Positions 15,092-22,054 of a DNA stretch of 42,166 nt are shown here, in pieces. The stretch's first letter is position 1. The number at the start of each line of letters is the position of its first letter. This DNA comes from Tuberibacillus calidus DSM 17572 (GTDB lineage Bacteria; Bacillota; Bacilli; Bacillales; Sporolactobacillaceae), in NCBI RefSeq assembly GCF_000430685.1, contig NZ_AUMM01000033.1, positions 1-42,166 of the forward strand, read 5' to 3'. The notes beneath the pieces are model-generated. The model saw nothing but the letters and a program-made list of their open reading frames with translations. It had not been told where the DNA came from and did no database searches. The position numbers and the translations under genes were made by a program.

Positions 15092-15553
15092 ATGGATTGT
15101 TGTGCTCCGACAAATCGAGAGGGAAGGGGAACCAATCGAACGAGTTGTCCGCATTGCGGTAAAAACGGAAGACATGTGCCGCTAATCACGCTCAAGTCCT
15201 TGCTAAAACCTGCGGCTTTGGCGACGCTCGACCCTGAATGCGATTACGCCTTTTGCCCTAACCCGTCCTGCGAAACGGTCTATTTTGCATCGGACGGACC
15301 GCTGACCTTTGCCGTCGGAGACTTGAAAGTGCCCGTGTTTCAAAAAGATTCGGGCATGGATGTCCCCGTTTGCTACTGTTTTGACTGGACGAGGGAACGC
15401 ATCGTGCAAGCCGTTCGGCACGGCGGAGAGCCGCTTCAGGAAATCAAGGCCCAAGTCCAGGCGGGGCGTTGCAGCTGTGAGGTCAACAATCCTCAGGGGG
15501 CTTGTTGCATGGGCAACGTGGCAGAGTTTATCCGACAGGTCAGCAGTAGCTGA
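15092..15553 (+). CDS. CopZ-like metallochaperone with Zn and [2Fe-2S] domain
   Basis: A 153-residue cysteine-rich cytoplasmic protein starting MDCCAPTN. Cysteine clusters in order: CPHCGKNG (residues about 19-26), FCPNPSCETVYF (about 52-63), VCYCFDW (about 95-100), and CSCEVNNPQGACCMG near the C-terminus. The order and spacing match the N-terminal domain of Archaeoglobus CopZ, which binds Zn and a [2Fe-2S] cluster and delivers metal, and the family called iron-sulfur cluster-binding metallochaperone. The start 10 bases after AGGAAAGG is preferred over one three codons earlier. It lies upstream of YnfA and the arsenic genes; the actual metal is unknown. A partial second copy lies at 12211. 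Confidence 0.75.
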   Translation: MDCCAPTNREGRGTNRTSCPHCGKNGRHVPLITLKSLLKPAALATLDPECDYAFCPNPSCETVYFASDGPLTFAVGDLKVPVFQKDSGMDVPVCYCFDWTRERIVQAVRHGGEPLQEIKAQVQAGRCSCEVNNPQGACCMGNVAEFIRQVSSS

Positions 15554-15599
15554 CCTGTTGAAACATGGAACGGTTATTCCGACGTAAGGGTGAGAAGTG

Positions 15600-15926
15600 A
15601 TGATAAAGGCAATTGTATTGTTTCTGGCGGCAGGATTGGCGGAAATTGGGGGCGGGTACCTGGTCTGGCTGTGGTTGAGGGAATCCAAACCGCTCTGGGT
15701 CGGCATGCTGGGAGGGATCATCCTTGTTTTGTATGGGATCATTCCCACCCTGCAAAGCTTCCCGAACTTTGGCCGCGTATATGCCGCCTACGGCGGGGTC
15801 TTTATTATTTTGGCAGTCTTCTGGGGATGGTTCGTGGACAGAAAAACGCCCGATCTCTACGACTGGATCGGGGCGGTGATTTGCCTGGCGGGAGTTTCCG
15901 TCATGTTGTGGGCTCCGCGGTCTTGA
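15600..15926 (+). CDS. YnfA-family small membrane protein (UPF0060)
   Basis: A 108-residue integral membrane protein with four helices (about residues 3-22, 32-50, 62-80 and 88-104). The hallmark [20 protein letters not shown] is present, as is the acidic [13 protein letters not shown] in helix 1. YnfA proteins resemble small multidrug resistance (SMR) transporters; transport activity is proposed but not firmly established. It follows the metallochaperone by 46 bases and probably shares its transcript. A GTG one codon earlier is an alternative start; GGTGAG is the ribosome binding site. Confidence 0.88.
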   Translation: MIKAIVLFLAAGLAEIGGGYLVWLWLRESKPLWVGMLGGIILVLYGIIPTLQSFPNFGRVYAAYGGVFIILAVFWGWFVDRKTPDLYDWIGAVICLAGVSVMLWAPRS

Positions 15927-15971
15927 TCCGAAGGGAACAATTCGCATTTCCAAACAAGTTTATTTTGTATA

Positions 15972-15989
15972 ACCATATAGTTATATGGT
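15972..15989 (+). promoter_or_regulatory. ArsR operator (perfect 18-bp dyad)
   Basis: ACCATATA-GT-TATATGGT is a perfect inverted repeat overlapping a TATAAC -10-like hexamer (15968-15973) and lying 30 bases before arsR. This is the usual position for an ArsR/SmtB autorepression site; arsenite binding would release it. Confidence 0.7.
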
Positions 15990-16018
15990 AAATTTATTAT
16001 GAAGGAAGGTGAAAGGAT

Positions 16019-16348
16019 GTGGACATCGAAAAATTGGCGGAGATGCTGAAAGCGTTGGCCGATCCCACCCGTTTGAAAATGCTCGCAATACTCCAGCATC
16101 GGGATTGTTGCGTATGCGAATTCGTTCCTGTGTTCAAGATCTCCCAGCCAGCGGTTTCCAAACATTTAAGCCGATTGAAAACGGCGGGGTTGGTCAAGGA
16201 GAGCCGCAAAGGGCAGTGGGTGTTTTACTCGCTGAACCGTGAAGTTCTTGAACAGGTTGGATTGGCATTGCGGCAGTTGCCCGACATGTCGGATGAATTG
16301 AAAGAGCTGGAAAAACAGGGACTGTTGGTCAATGTATGCTGTGAATAA
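16019..16348 (+). CDS. arsR: ArsR-family arsenic-responsive repressor
   Basis: A 109-residue winged-helix repressor. The As(III)-sensing cysteines lie in the helix before the reading head (HRDCCVCEF, about residues 30-38), the typical CxC type of ArsR. ISQPAVSKHLSRLKTAGLVK is the DNA-recognition helix region and RKGQWVFYSL is the wing. A GTG start with AAGGTGAAAGG upstream gives MDIEKLAEMLKALADPTRLK. A second Cys pair ends the protein (VNVCCE). It represses its own operon through the dyad just upstream; acr3 follows after 15 bases. Confidence 0.93.
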   Translation: MDIEKLAEMLKALADPTRLKMLAILQHRDCCVCEFVPVFKISQPAVSKHLSRLKTAGLVKESRKGQWVFYSLNREVLEQVGLALRQLPDMSDELKELEKQGLLVNVCCE

Positions 16349-16363
16349 GAAGGAGTGTATCGC

Positions 16364-17419
16364 ATGGGCAGTCAAAACATCAAAAGGTTGTCGTTTCTGG
16401 ATCGGTATTTAACGGTGTGGATTTTTCTGGCCATGGTTGTTGGCATCGGTTGCGGCTACCTGTTTCCCAACATGGTGGACAACTTGAATGCTTTACAGGT
16501 CGGCACCACCTCCATTCCCATTGCCATCGGTTTGATCCTGATGATGTACCCGCCGCTGGCGAAAGTGCGATACGAGGAACTGGGCCATGTGTTCCGCAAC
16601 GTGAAAGTGCTGGGCTTGTCCCTGGTGCAGAACTGGGTCATCGGGCCGCTCCTCATGTTCGTGTTGGCAATTATTTTCTTGCGGGGCTATCCCGAGTACA
16701 TGGTCGGCTTGATTCTGATCGGTCTTGCCCGCTGCATCGCCATGGTCATCGTCTGGAACGATCTTTCCAAAGGGGACACTGAGTACGCGGCGGGCTTGGT
16801 GGCGTTCAATTCCATCTTTCAGGTTTTGTTTTATTCGTTCTACGCGTTCGTGTTCGTCACGATTTTGCCGCAGTGGCTCGGATTGGAAAGCATGGTCATC
16901 GAGATCACGATGGCCGAGGTCGCCAAAAGCGTGTTTATCTACCTGGGCATTCCCTTCCTTGCGGGGATGATCACCCGATATGCACTGGTGAAAACCAAGG
17001 GGAAAGCCTGGTACGAGCGGGTGTTCATTCCGAAGATCAGCCCGCTGACCTTGGTCGCCCTGCTGTTCACCATCGTGGTCATGTTCTCCCTCAAAGGGGA
17101 GGTCATCCTTGAACTGCCCATGGATGTGCTCAGGGTCGCGATCCCGCTTCTCATCTACTTTGTCGTCATGTTTGTGGTGTCGTTTCTGCTCAGCAAAAAA
17201 GCGGGAGCAGGCTACCCCGTCTGTACGACGCTTTCCTTTACCGCCGCAAGCAACAATTTTGAACTGGCGATTGCGGTGGCGGTCGGCGTGTTCGGCATTC
17301 ATTCGGGAGCGGCGTTTGTGGCGGTCATCGGCCCGCTGGTGGAAGTGCCCGTGATGCTGGCTCTGGTGAAGCTGTCGCTCTATTTCCAACGCAAATTTTT
17401 TACCACGCAAGGAGGCTGA
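16364..17419 (+). CDS. acr3: arsenite efflux transporter Acr3
   Basis: Exports As(OH)3/arsenite across the cytoplasmic membrane, driven by the proton gradient. 351 residues with about ten transmembrane helices. The Acr3 signature [19 protein letters not shown] (about residues 122-140) contains the conserved essential cysteine; the C-terminal [18 protein letters not shown] is also diagnostic and separates it from the unrelated ArsB. The start ATG with AAGGAG nine bases before it is preferred over a GTG three codons upstream. Sits between arsR and arsC, four bases before arsC. Confidence 0.95.
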   Translation: MGSQNIKRLSFLDRYLTVWIFLAMVVGIGCGYLFPNMVDNLNALQVGTTSIPIAIGLILMMYPPLAKVRYEELGHVFRNVKVLGLSLVQNWVIGPLLMFVLAIIFLRGYPEYMVGLILIGLARCIAMVIVWNDLSKGDTEYAAGLVAFNSIFQVLFYSFYAFVFVTILPQWLGLESMVIEITMAEVAKSVFIYLGIPFLAGMITRYALVKTKGKAWYERVFIPKISPLTLVALLFTIVVMFSLKGEVILELPMDVLRVAIPLLIYFVVMFVVSFLLSKKAGAGYPVCTTLSFTAASNNFELAIAVAVGVFGIHSGAAFVAVIGPLVEVPVMLALVKLSLYFQRKFFTTQGG

Positions 17420-17423
17420 CAAA

Positions 17424-17846
17424 ATGGCGGAGAAACCGATCATCTATTTCCTTTGCACAGGCAATTCCTGCCGCAGTCAAATGGCGGAAGGATTCGGGAA
17501 AAAATATCTCGGTGACCGTTTTGACGTGTACAGTGCGGGAATCGAGGCCCACGGTCTCAATCCGTATGCGGTCCAAGTAATGCGGGAGGTGGGCATTGAC
17601 ATCTCCAGCCAGACTTCCGATGTGATCGATCCCGAGCTTTTAAACAAAGCGGATTATGTGATTACGCTCTGTGGAGATGCCAACGACCGATGCCCGATGA
17701 CACCCCCGCACGTGACCCGCTGGCATTGGGGATTTGACGACCCCGCCAAGGCGACGGGGACGGAGGAAGAAAGACTGGTAGTGTTCCGCCGCGTGCGGGA
17801 TGAGATTGAAGAACGAATCAAGCGGTTTCGCGACACGGGAGCATAG
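17424..17846 (+). CDS. arsC: arsenate reductase, thioredoxin-coupled (LMW-phosphatase fold)
   Basis: Reduces arsenate to arsenite, which Acr3 then exports. 140 residues. The catalytic P-loop is CTGNSCRS (nucleophilic Cys near residue 11, CX5R), and the redox pair lies in [14 protein letters not shown] (about residues 82 and 89), the three-cysteine arrangement of the Bacillus/Staphylococcus thioredoxin-dependent enzyme. The general-acid Asp is in [20 protein letters not shown] precedes the ATG. Last gene of arsR-acr3-arsC. Confidence 0.96.
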   Translation: MAEKPIIYFLCTGNSCRSQMAEGFGKKYLGDRFDVYSAGIEAHGLNPYAVQVMREVGIDISSQTSDVIDPELLNKADYVITLCGDANDRCPMTPPHVTRWHWGFDDPAKATGTEEERLVVFRRVRDEIEERIKRFRDTGA

Positions 17847-17914
17847 ATACCAGAATACAGGCTGTTGGGATTGATTTTCGATGAAATAGGGAATATGATA
17901 GTGTCAACGCGAAA

Positions 17915-17996
17915 TAGGCGATGGAGTTCGCCATAACCGCCTGACGGCTGATGACTCCTACCGATACGAGTGTATGGGTGGGAGTCTGTTTTTTTC
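17915..17996 (+). ncRNA. fluoride riboswitch (crcB motif) with intrinsic terminator
   Basis: The conserved aptamer reads GGCGATGGAGTTCGCC, then ATAACCGCC, GGCTGATG and CTCCTACC, matching the crcB motif. Its 3' end (GACTCCTACC) is also the 5' arm of a terminator that pairs with GGTGGGAGTC and is followed by seven T. So fluoride binding should keep the aptamer folded, block the terminator and turn on the two crcB genes that start 22 bases downstream. Confidence 0.93.
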
Positions 17997-18018
17997 CAGC
18001 ATTTCGGGAGGGATCAGC

Positions 18019-18405
18019 ATGACATATGTTTTGGTCGGAATTGCGGGTGTCATCGGCACATTGCTTCGGTATGTTTTAGGATTGTGCGTTCAACAATCGG
18101 TTCCGCCAACCTCGTTTCCCGTCGGCACGTTGACGGTCAACCTGCTCGGTTGTTTTGCCCTGGGGTGGATTTCCCAGTGGGTCATGGGCAAAAGCCGCAT
18201 ATCACCCAGTATTCGCACCAGCATCAGCACGGGGTTGATCGGCTCCTTCACCACGTTTTCGACGTTCAGTGCGGAAACTGTCCAATTGTTCCGTCAGGGA
18301 CTGTGGGGGAACGGCATCGGTTATGCGGGCTTAAGCATGATCGGCGGCTTGTGTCTGGTCTGGATGGGAACCGCGGTTGCCGACAGGAGAAGGGAGAGGG
18401 CTTAG
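18019..18405 (+). CDS. crcB1: fluoride exporter CrcB/Fluc, first subunit
   Basis: A 128-residue membrane protein with four helices. Fluc signatures: GIAGVIGTLLRYVLG in helix 1, VNLLGCFALGW in helix 2, and TGLIGSFTTFSTFSAE in helix 3, which carries the phenylalanines of the fluoride pore and the central Na+ site. GGAGGG precedes the ATG. Two crcB genes in tandem, one base apart, usually mean an obligate heterodimeric channel inserted in antiparallel orientation. Its basic C-terminus (DRRRERA) would help set the opposite topology. Controlled by the fluoride riboswitch. Confidence 0.95.
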   Translation: MTYVLVGIAGVIGTLLRYVLGLCVQQSVPPTSFPVGTLTVNLLGCFALGWISQWVMGKSRISPSIRTSISTGLIGSFTTFSTFSAETVQLFRQGLWGNGIGYAGLSMIGGLCLVWMGTAVADRRRERA

Positions 18406-18406
18406 C

Positions 18407-18760
18407 ATGGCTGAAATCGGCTGGATGGTGGCGGGAGGGTTTTTGGGAGCCATTTCCCGTTACGTGATGGTTGCGTTTGTTTCCGCCCGTTGGCCGACCA
18501 AACTGCCGCTCGGAACGCTGTTGGTGAATCTGATCGGTTCCTTTTTGCTCGGATGGATCACAGGCGGTGGGCTGAGTGAACAGATGGCCTTTTTCCTGGG
18601 AACGGGATTCATGGGAGCTTTTACAACGTTCTCCACCTTCAAACTGGAGAGCGTGAACCTGTTTCGGCGAGGACATGGGAAAACGGGCATCCTGTACATG
18701 GGTCTCACGTACTTCCTCGGCATCGGTGCGGTCTGGCTGGGATATGGTGTGGGAATGTAA
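18407..18760 (+). CDS. crcB2: fluoride exporter CrcB/Fluc, second subunit
   Basis: 117 residues and four helices, homologous to the preceding gene: GGFLGAISRYVMV, VNLIGSFLLGW and TGFMGAFTTFSTFKLE. It starts one base after the crcB1 stop, so translation is probably coupled. The start MAEIGWMVAGG is chosen over an in-frame ATG ten codons earlier inside crcB1. Together with crcB1 it should form the dimeric channel that lowers cytoplasmic fluoride. The 230 bases downstream, up to the cupin gene, show no gene. Confidence 0.94.
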   Translation: MAEIGWMVAGGFLGAISRYVMVAFVSARWPTKLPLGTLLVNLIGSFLLGWITGGGLSEQMAFFLGTGFMGAFTTFSTFKLESVNLFRRGHGKTGILYMGLTYFLGIGAVWLGYGVGM

Positions 18761-18989
18761 CTCATTTGAGCAAGAAAAAATGGAGACCATTTGGCGGAGT
18801 TGATCGTAAAAGGGGGCTAACCTGTTCAGTTTCATGGCGACGAATGGCCACCGCCTTTTGTGCGGGTTTCATTTCTTCTCCTCACGATGCTTCCGTTTGC
18901 CCATGGATGTGCCCTTGTCACGCCTTACTGGGTAATTGCATAAAATAGTCGCAGATTCCGCTAATTCCAATCGAAGGAGAGTGAACACG

Positions 18990-19565
18990 GTGAATCCTCA
19001 TTACGCCCACCAGTATTACAGCACTCAGTGGTTCTATCCCATGCCCTCTTACTGTCCCCCTCATCATGACTGGCGGAACTGGCATGCGTATGTTTGTGGT
19101 TATTCCAACAACTTGCGGAATGACGGGAACCCTCAAATGGAATTGAAAGATTATGGCGGAAAACCGTTCGTGGTCAATATTGAGCAAGCCGCCAAGCTGA
19201 ATCCAAATTATCGAACATCATTATGGACGGGAAAACATTTGCAGGTGACTTTGATGAGCATCGAGGCGGGGGGTGATATCGGTCTGGAAGTGCATCCCGA
19301 TGTCGACCAGTTTATCCGCATTGAACAAGGACAGGGACTTGTGCAAATGGGGGAACGTAAAGACCGTCTGGATTTTGAAAGAAAGGTGTCCGAAGATGAT
19401 GCCATCATGATCCCCGCTGGGACATGGCATAATGTGATCAACACAGGACACGACCCTCTGAAGCTTTATTCCATTTATGCTCCGCCCGAGCATCCGTTTG
19501 GTACGGTCCACAGGACGAAAGCCGAGGCCATGGCCGCTCATCGGCAATTGACAGCGTCGTTCTGA
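18990..19565 (+). CDS. cupin-domain protein
   Basis: A 191-residue protein. Residues 1-50 are rich in Tyr, Pro, His and Trp (HYAHQYYSTQWFYPMPSYCP), a composition reminiscent of spore-coat or surface proteins. A single cupin domain follows (about 75-175): motif 1 GLEVHPDVDQFIRIEQGQG with potential metal ligands His and Asp, motif 2 IMIPAGTWHNVINTG with a second His. It resembles YrkC-type cupins of Bacillus; no substrate is known. A GTG start 10 bases after AAGGAG is preferred. Monocistronic, closed by a terminator. Confidence 0.8.
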   Translation: MNPHYAHQYYSTQWFYPMPSYCPPHHDWRNWHAYVCGYSNNLRNDGNPQMELKDYGGKPFVVNIEQAAKLNPNYRTSLWTGKHLQVTLMSIEAGGDIGLEVHPDVDQFIRIEQGQGLVQMGERKDRLDFERKVSEDDAIMIPAGTWHNVINTGHDPLKLYSIYAPPEHPFGTVHRTKAEAMAAHRQLTASF

Positions 19566-19615
19566 CACCAAAGTATAAAAGGATGACGTGAACTCATTTG
19601 ATTTTTGAAAGCGGA

Positions 19616-19657
19616 AGCACCGCAGATCACCCGAACAGGGGTGTTCTGCGGCTTTTT
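19616..19657 (+). terminator. terminator of the cupin gene
   Basis: CCGCAGATCACCC / GGGTGTTCTGCGG, 13 positions with one mismatch, followed by TTTTT. From here to 19892 I see no gene. Confidence 0.85.
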
Positions 19658-19907
19658 GCTTTAAAACAGGATAGAGATGGAAGAAGCTCCGTTTGCATCA
19701 AAACCTTGCTACAGAGGCTTCTTCGATGAAACAGGGGAATGTCAGCGAATGCCTGTGACATAGATTTGCCCAATTACCTTTCGCCTTGCCCCTCTTTAGT
19801 TTCCTGTCACGAATATTGGCACTTAAGAAATCTATAATAAAACGTCGATATTTGAAATGGAGAGCGATTACGTTCAACTTTTGATTGCGAATCAGGAGGA
19901 GAAAAAG

Positions 19908-20453
19908 ATGGCGAAAGAATTGGTGCTGGCATCACTTCGCATGGAGAGAAACCCTATGGCGATTCCGATCGCCGACCCTTCAAAGCTGGGCATTGATGTC
20001 AAAATGCTTAAGAAATTGGACGACCATATAGAACTTGGACCGATGTATGTTGTTCCGAAATCCAAGAGGGAGATCATGGATCGGCTTGCAGAACAAATCA
20101 TAACAGATTTTGAAAGTAGGGGAGCAGTTGAATCTCAAGAAGATGAAGACAGGGAAGAGGTTTTTGCTCACCGTGTTGTCAGTATGACGAAAACCATGTA
20201 TGAGGATTTTTTGACCGCTTTTAAGCGGTATGAACAAGAGTTTTATGGATTAAGGGATGAACTTGTTGACCAGTACGATGAGATGATTGAAGAGTTTCGT
20301 TCCTTGTACTGCAAAGCGACAGGATGCGATGAAGAAGAATGGAATAAAATAAAAAAGATGATTCCTTCCCAAACACAGTTCCGAGACAGTTTCAAAATCA
20401 GTTTGGATAGAGCACCATTCGTTCTCACAAGCGATGGTCTTGGAGAAAGCTAG
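19908..20453 (+). CDS. hypothetical protein, weakly DUF3150-like
   Basis: 181 residues, soluble and acidic, mostly predicted helix. Notable segments: LGIDVKMLKKLDDHIELGPMYVVPKSKR near the N-terminus, a long amphipathic stretch FLTAFKRYEQEFYGLRDELVDQYDEM (about 103-130), and a C-terminal IPSQTQFRDSFKIS. The pattern faintly recalls DUF3150 proteins of mobile elements, but I cannot confirm this. The ATG eight bases after AGGAGGA is chosen; an ATG 17 codons upstream lacks a site. Single gene closed by a terminator; function unknown. Confidence 0.65.
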   Translation: MAKELVLASLRMERNPMAIPIADPSKLGIDVKMLKKLDDHIELGPMYVVPKSKREIMDRLAEQIITDFESRGAVESQEDEDREEVFAHRVVSMTKTMYEDFLTAFKRYEQEFYGLRDELVDQYDEMIEEFRSLYCKATGCDEEEWNKIKKMIPSQTQFRDSFKISLDRAPFVLTSDGLGES

Positions 20454-20488
20454 TGAGGTTCTAGGAAAAACTCTAACAGTTTTAGCAA

Positions 20489-20522
20489 AGAGGAGTGGTT
20501 GCATGCTCCTCTATTTCTTTTT
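20489..20522 (+). terminator. terminator after the hypothetical gene
   Basis: AGAGGAG / CTCCTCT stem, 10-base loop, then ATTTCTTTTT. Confidence 0.65.
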
Positions 20523-20609
20523 GCACGATGGTATACTGGAAATAAAGGGACAGGATGATTGGTTGATCAGCTCATCCTTAAATTAAAATGCAAAAGGGGA
20601 AAAGTATAC

Positions 20610-21181
20610 ATGGAGATGATACCAAAGGCTGAGCCGCAGAAAATTCCGTTTGATTTATTCGAAAAAAGCGTTCCAAACGAGGGAAGATGGGAATGGATCG
20701 GCGGGAAGCTTCTCTTCTCTGATGATGAAATCCGCAAACTTATTCTCATGTTGATCGGTCAAATCGGATTGAAAAAAAGGACTTGGCATTTGTACATCTA
20801 CTAACTGAGTTAACTCTCTATGCCAGGGTGAACCAGTTGGGAACGGTTTTGCCGCGAACGCTAGTTCATATCGAGGAGAAGGAAGTTGCGGTCATTCCCG
20901 ATATCGTCTTTGTAAAGAGAGCAAAAAGCGGAATCATCCAGAAAAACAGGATTTGCGGCGTGCCTGATCTGGTGGTTGAAATCGTTTCGCATCCAAGCCA
21001 CCGTGACAAACTGATGGGCAAAAAGAAGGATACATATGCCCGATGTGAAGTTCCTGAATATTGGGTAGCGGATCCATTTGAAAAAGCGATTAGGAAGTAT
21101 GTGCTAAATGAAGGGGGTTATCAGGAAACGGAAAAATCGCGGCTGTTTCCCGACCTGCAGGTTCAGTTGCCTGATAGTTGA
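20610..21181 (+). pseudogene. Uma2-family PD-(D/E)XK nuclease, frameshifted
   Basis: First frame: MEMIPKAEPQKIPFDLFEKS, then EGRWEWIGGKLLFSDDEIRK and LILMLIGQIGLKK, which then hits a stop. The neighbouring frame continues LAFVHLLTELTLYARV and, through VIPDIVFVKR, DLVVEIVSHPSHRDK and KKDTYARCEVPEYWVADP, to a stop at the expected end. This is the standard Uma2 order, including the nuclease D...E...K residues. The frame is lost at a run of seven A (20772-20778); one more A would restore it. A transposon-associated family of unknown role. A degenerate second copy lies at 14519. Confidence 0.85.
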
Positions 21182-21220
21182 AAAGGGTTGAAGGTTGCAC
21201 AGGGATGAAATGAAGCACAA

Positions 21221-21424
21221 GTGCCTCTGAAGAAAGCGAACTTGGAAGCGGCCATACTGCATAAAGGGTATGAAGCAATTATTGAACTGTTTTATACAAA
21301 CTACATAAGATTCGTAGACGTTTGGGCAAAATCGCGGCTACAAGTATGCAAAATTTATGAAAAGGATATTAAAAATTTATGCAGATCCTTCATAAAAGAT
21401 ATACAGGCTCAGGAACATGGATAA
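21221..21424 (+). CDS. short hypothetical ORF
   Basis: 67 codons from a GTG, reading PLKKANLEAAILHKGYEAI... to a stop just before the DnaA-box pair. It is helical and mixed-charge with no recognised family. No convincing ribosome binding site (GGGATGAAATGAAG upstream is poor). It may be a fragment or not translated. Confidence 0.25.
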   Translation: MPLKKANLEAAILHKGYEAIIELFYTNYIRFVDVWAKSRLQVCKIYEKDIKNLCRSFIKDIQAQEHG

Positions 21425-21425
21425 A

Positions 21426-21460
21426 TTATCCACAAAAAAAACAGACGGTTCTGTGGATAA
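21426..21460 (+). promoter_or_regulatory. pair of inverted consensus DnaA boxes
   Basis: TTATCCACA and, 17 bases later, TGTGGATAA: two perfect consensus DnaA boxes facing each other. They also form a 9-bp hairpin around an A-rich spacer. Such pairs occur at replication origins and DnaA-controlled promoters. No replication initiator gene is seen next to them. Confidence 0.6.
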
Positions 21461-21619
21461 ATTGTATATAAGACTCCCTTTCCCCTTCAAAACCTTTTTG
21501 CCTACCAAGCAACTTTGGCAGGAAAATTTTATTTAAGCAAGTGTTGAAAACTGACAGAAGGCCAGATAAACTTTTATTAACACCATGCAAACATTCGTTC
21601 TGATGAGGAGCGGATATAA

Positions 21620-21688
21620 ATGCGAATATTATTTTTGCCAACGTCAAATTCAATACCTGTTTTTCCCAGGGGCATCACTCCAGAGTGA
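21620..21688 (+). CDS. 22-residue ORF overlapping a terminator (leader-peptide-like)
   Basis: MRILFLPTSNSIPVFPRGIT plus two residues, with GAGGAG ten bases upstream. Its last codons form the 5' arm of the terminator that follows. The layout is that of a leader peptide in an attenuator, but no run of one regulatory codon is evident. It may also be a decayed gene end. Confidence 0.35.
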   Translation: MRILFLPTSNSIPVFPRGITPE

Positions 21689-21716
21689 TTGGAGTCGATG
21701 CCCCTTCAATTTTTTC
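21669..21716 (+). terminator. terminator/attenuator upstream of the nuclease genes
   Basis: GGGGCATC / GATGCCCC with an inner CTCC / GGAG pairing, followed by TTCAATTTTTT. It lies 45 bases before the next gene. Confidence 0.75.
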
Positions 21717-21760
21717 AATAAAGTTTCCAACATAACTTTAGCAAATTGAGGGAGTTGAAT

Positions 21761-22054
21761 ATGAAGATTCTCTGCACCAGGCATTTTTTGAAACGTTGCA
21801 AGGAGCAGAATCTGGATCGCAAGGACATCATCAATTGCCTGCAAGAAGAAATGCCGAACATTCGGGGAGTTGCAAAGTGGAGACTGCAAAATGCCATCGA
21901 AATCGTTGTCGATGGGATGGAAAATCGGCTTGTTCTCATCACAGTTGTTGGCATGGAGAAGCGAATACGGGGGATATACGGACGAAACAAAACCTTCAAA
22001 TTGGAACGCTCATTTGCCATGCCAATTGAGCTGGAGCGGATGGAGGTGGGGTGA
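21761..22054 (+). CDS. hypothetical small protein, possibly DUF4258-like
   Basis: 97 residues starting MKILCTRHFLKRCKEQNLDR behind a GAGGGAG site. An alpha/beta pattern is visible: HFLKRCKEQNLDRKDIINCLQEEM as helices, then IEIVVDGMENRLVLITVVGM and KRIRGIYG as strands. This arrangement recalls DUF4258/RelE-like small proteins but is not close enough to assign. It overlaps the next gene by one base (TGATG), so the two are translationally coupled and probably work together. Confidence 0.6.
   Translation: MKILCTRHFLKRCKEQNLDRKDIINCLQEEMPNIRGVAKWRLQNAIEIVVDGMENRLVLITVVGMEKRIRGIYGRNKTFKLERSFAMPIELERMEVG

Noticed and set aside
15203-15953. Two long minus-strand frames opposite the metallochaperone and YnfA genes
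   Set aside because: Composition is that of antisense shadows; both plus-strand genes have recognised families and good starts.
16493-17443. A 316-codon minus-strand frame opposite acr3
   Set aside because: Strongly His/Asp/Arg-biased composition typical of the antisense of a GC-rich membrane-protein gene; no ribosome binding site; acr3 on the other strand is certain.
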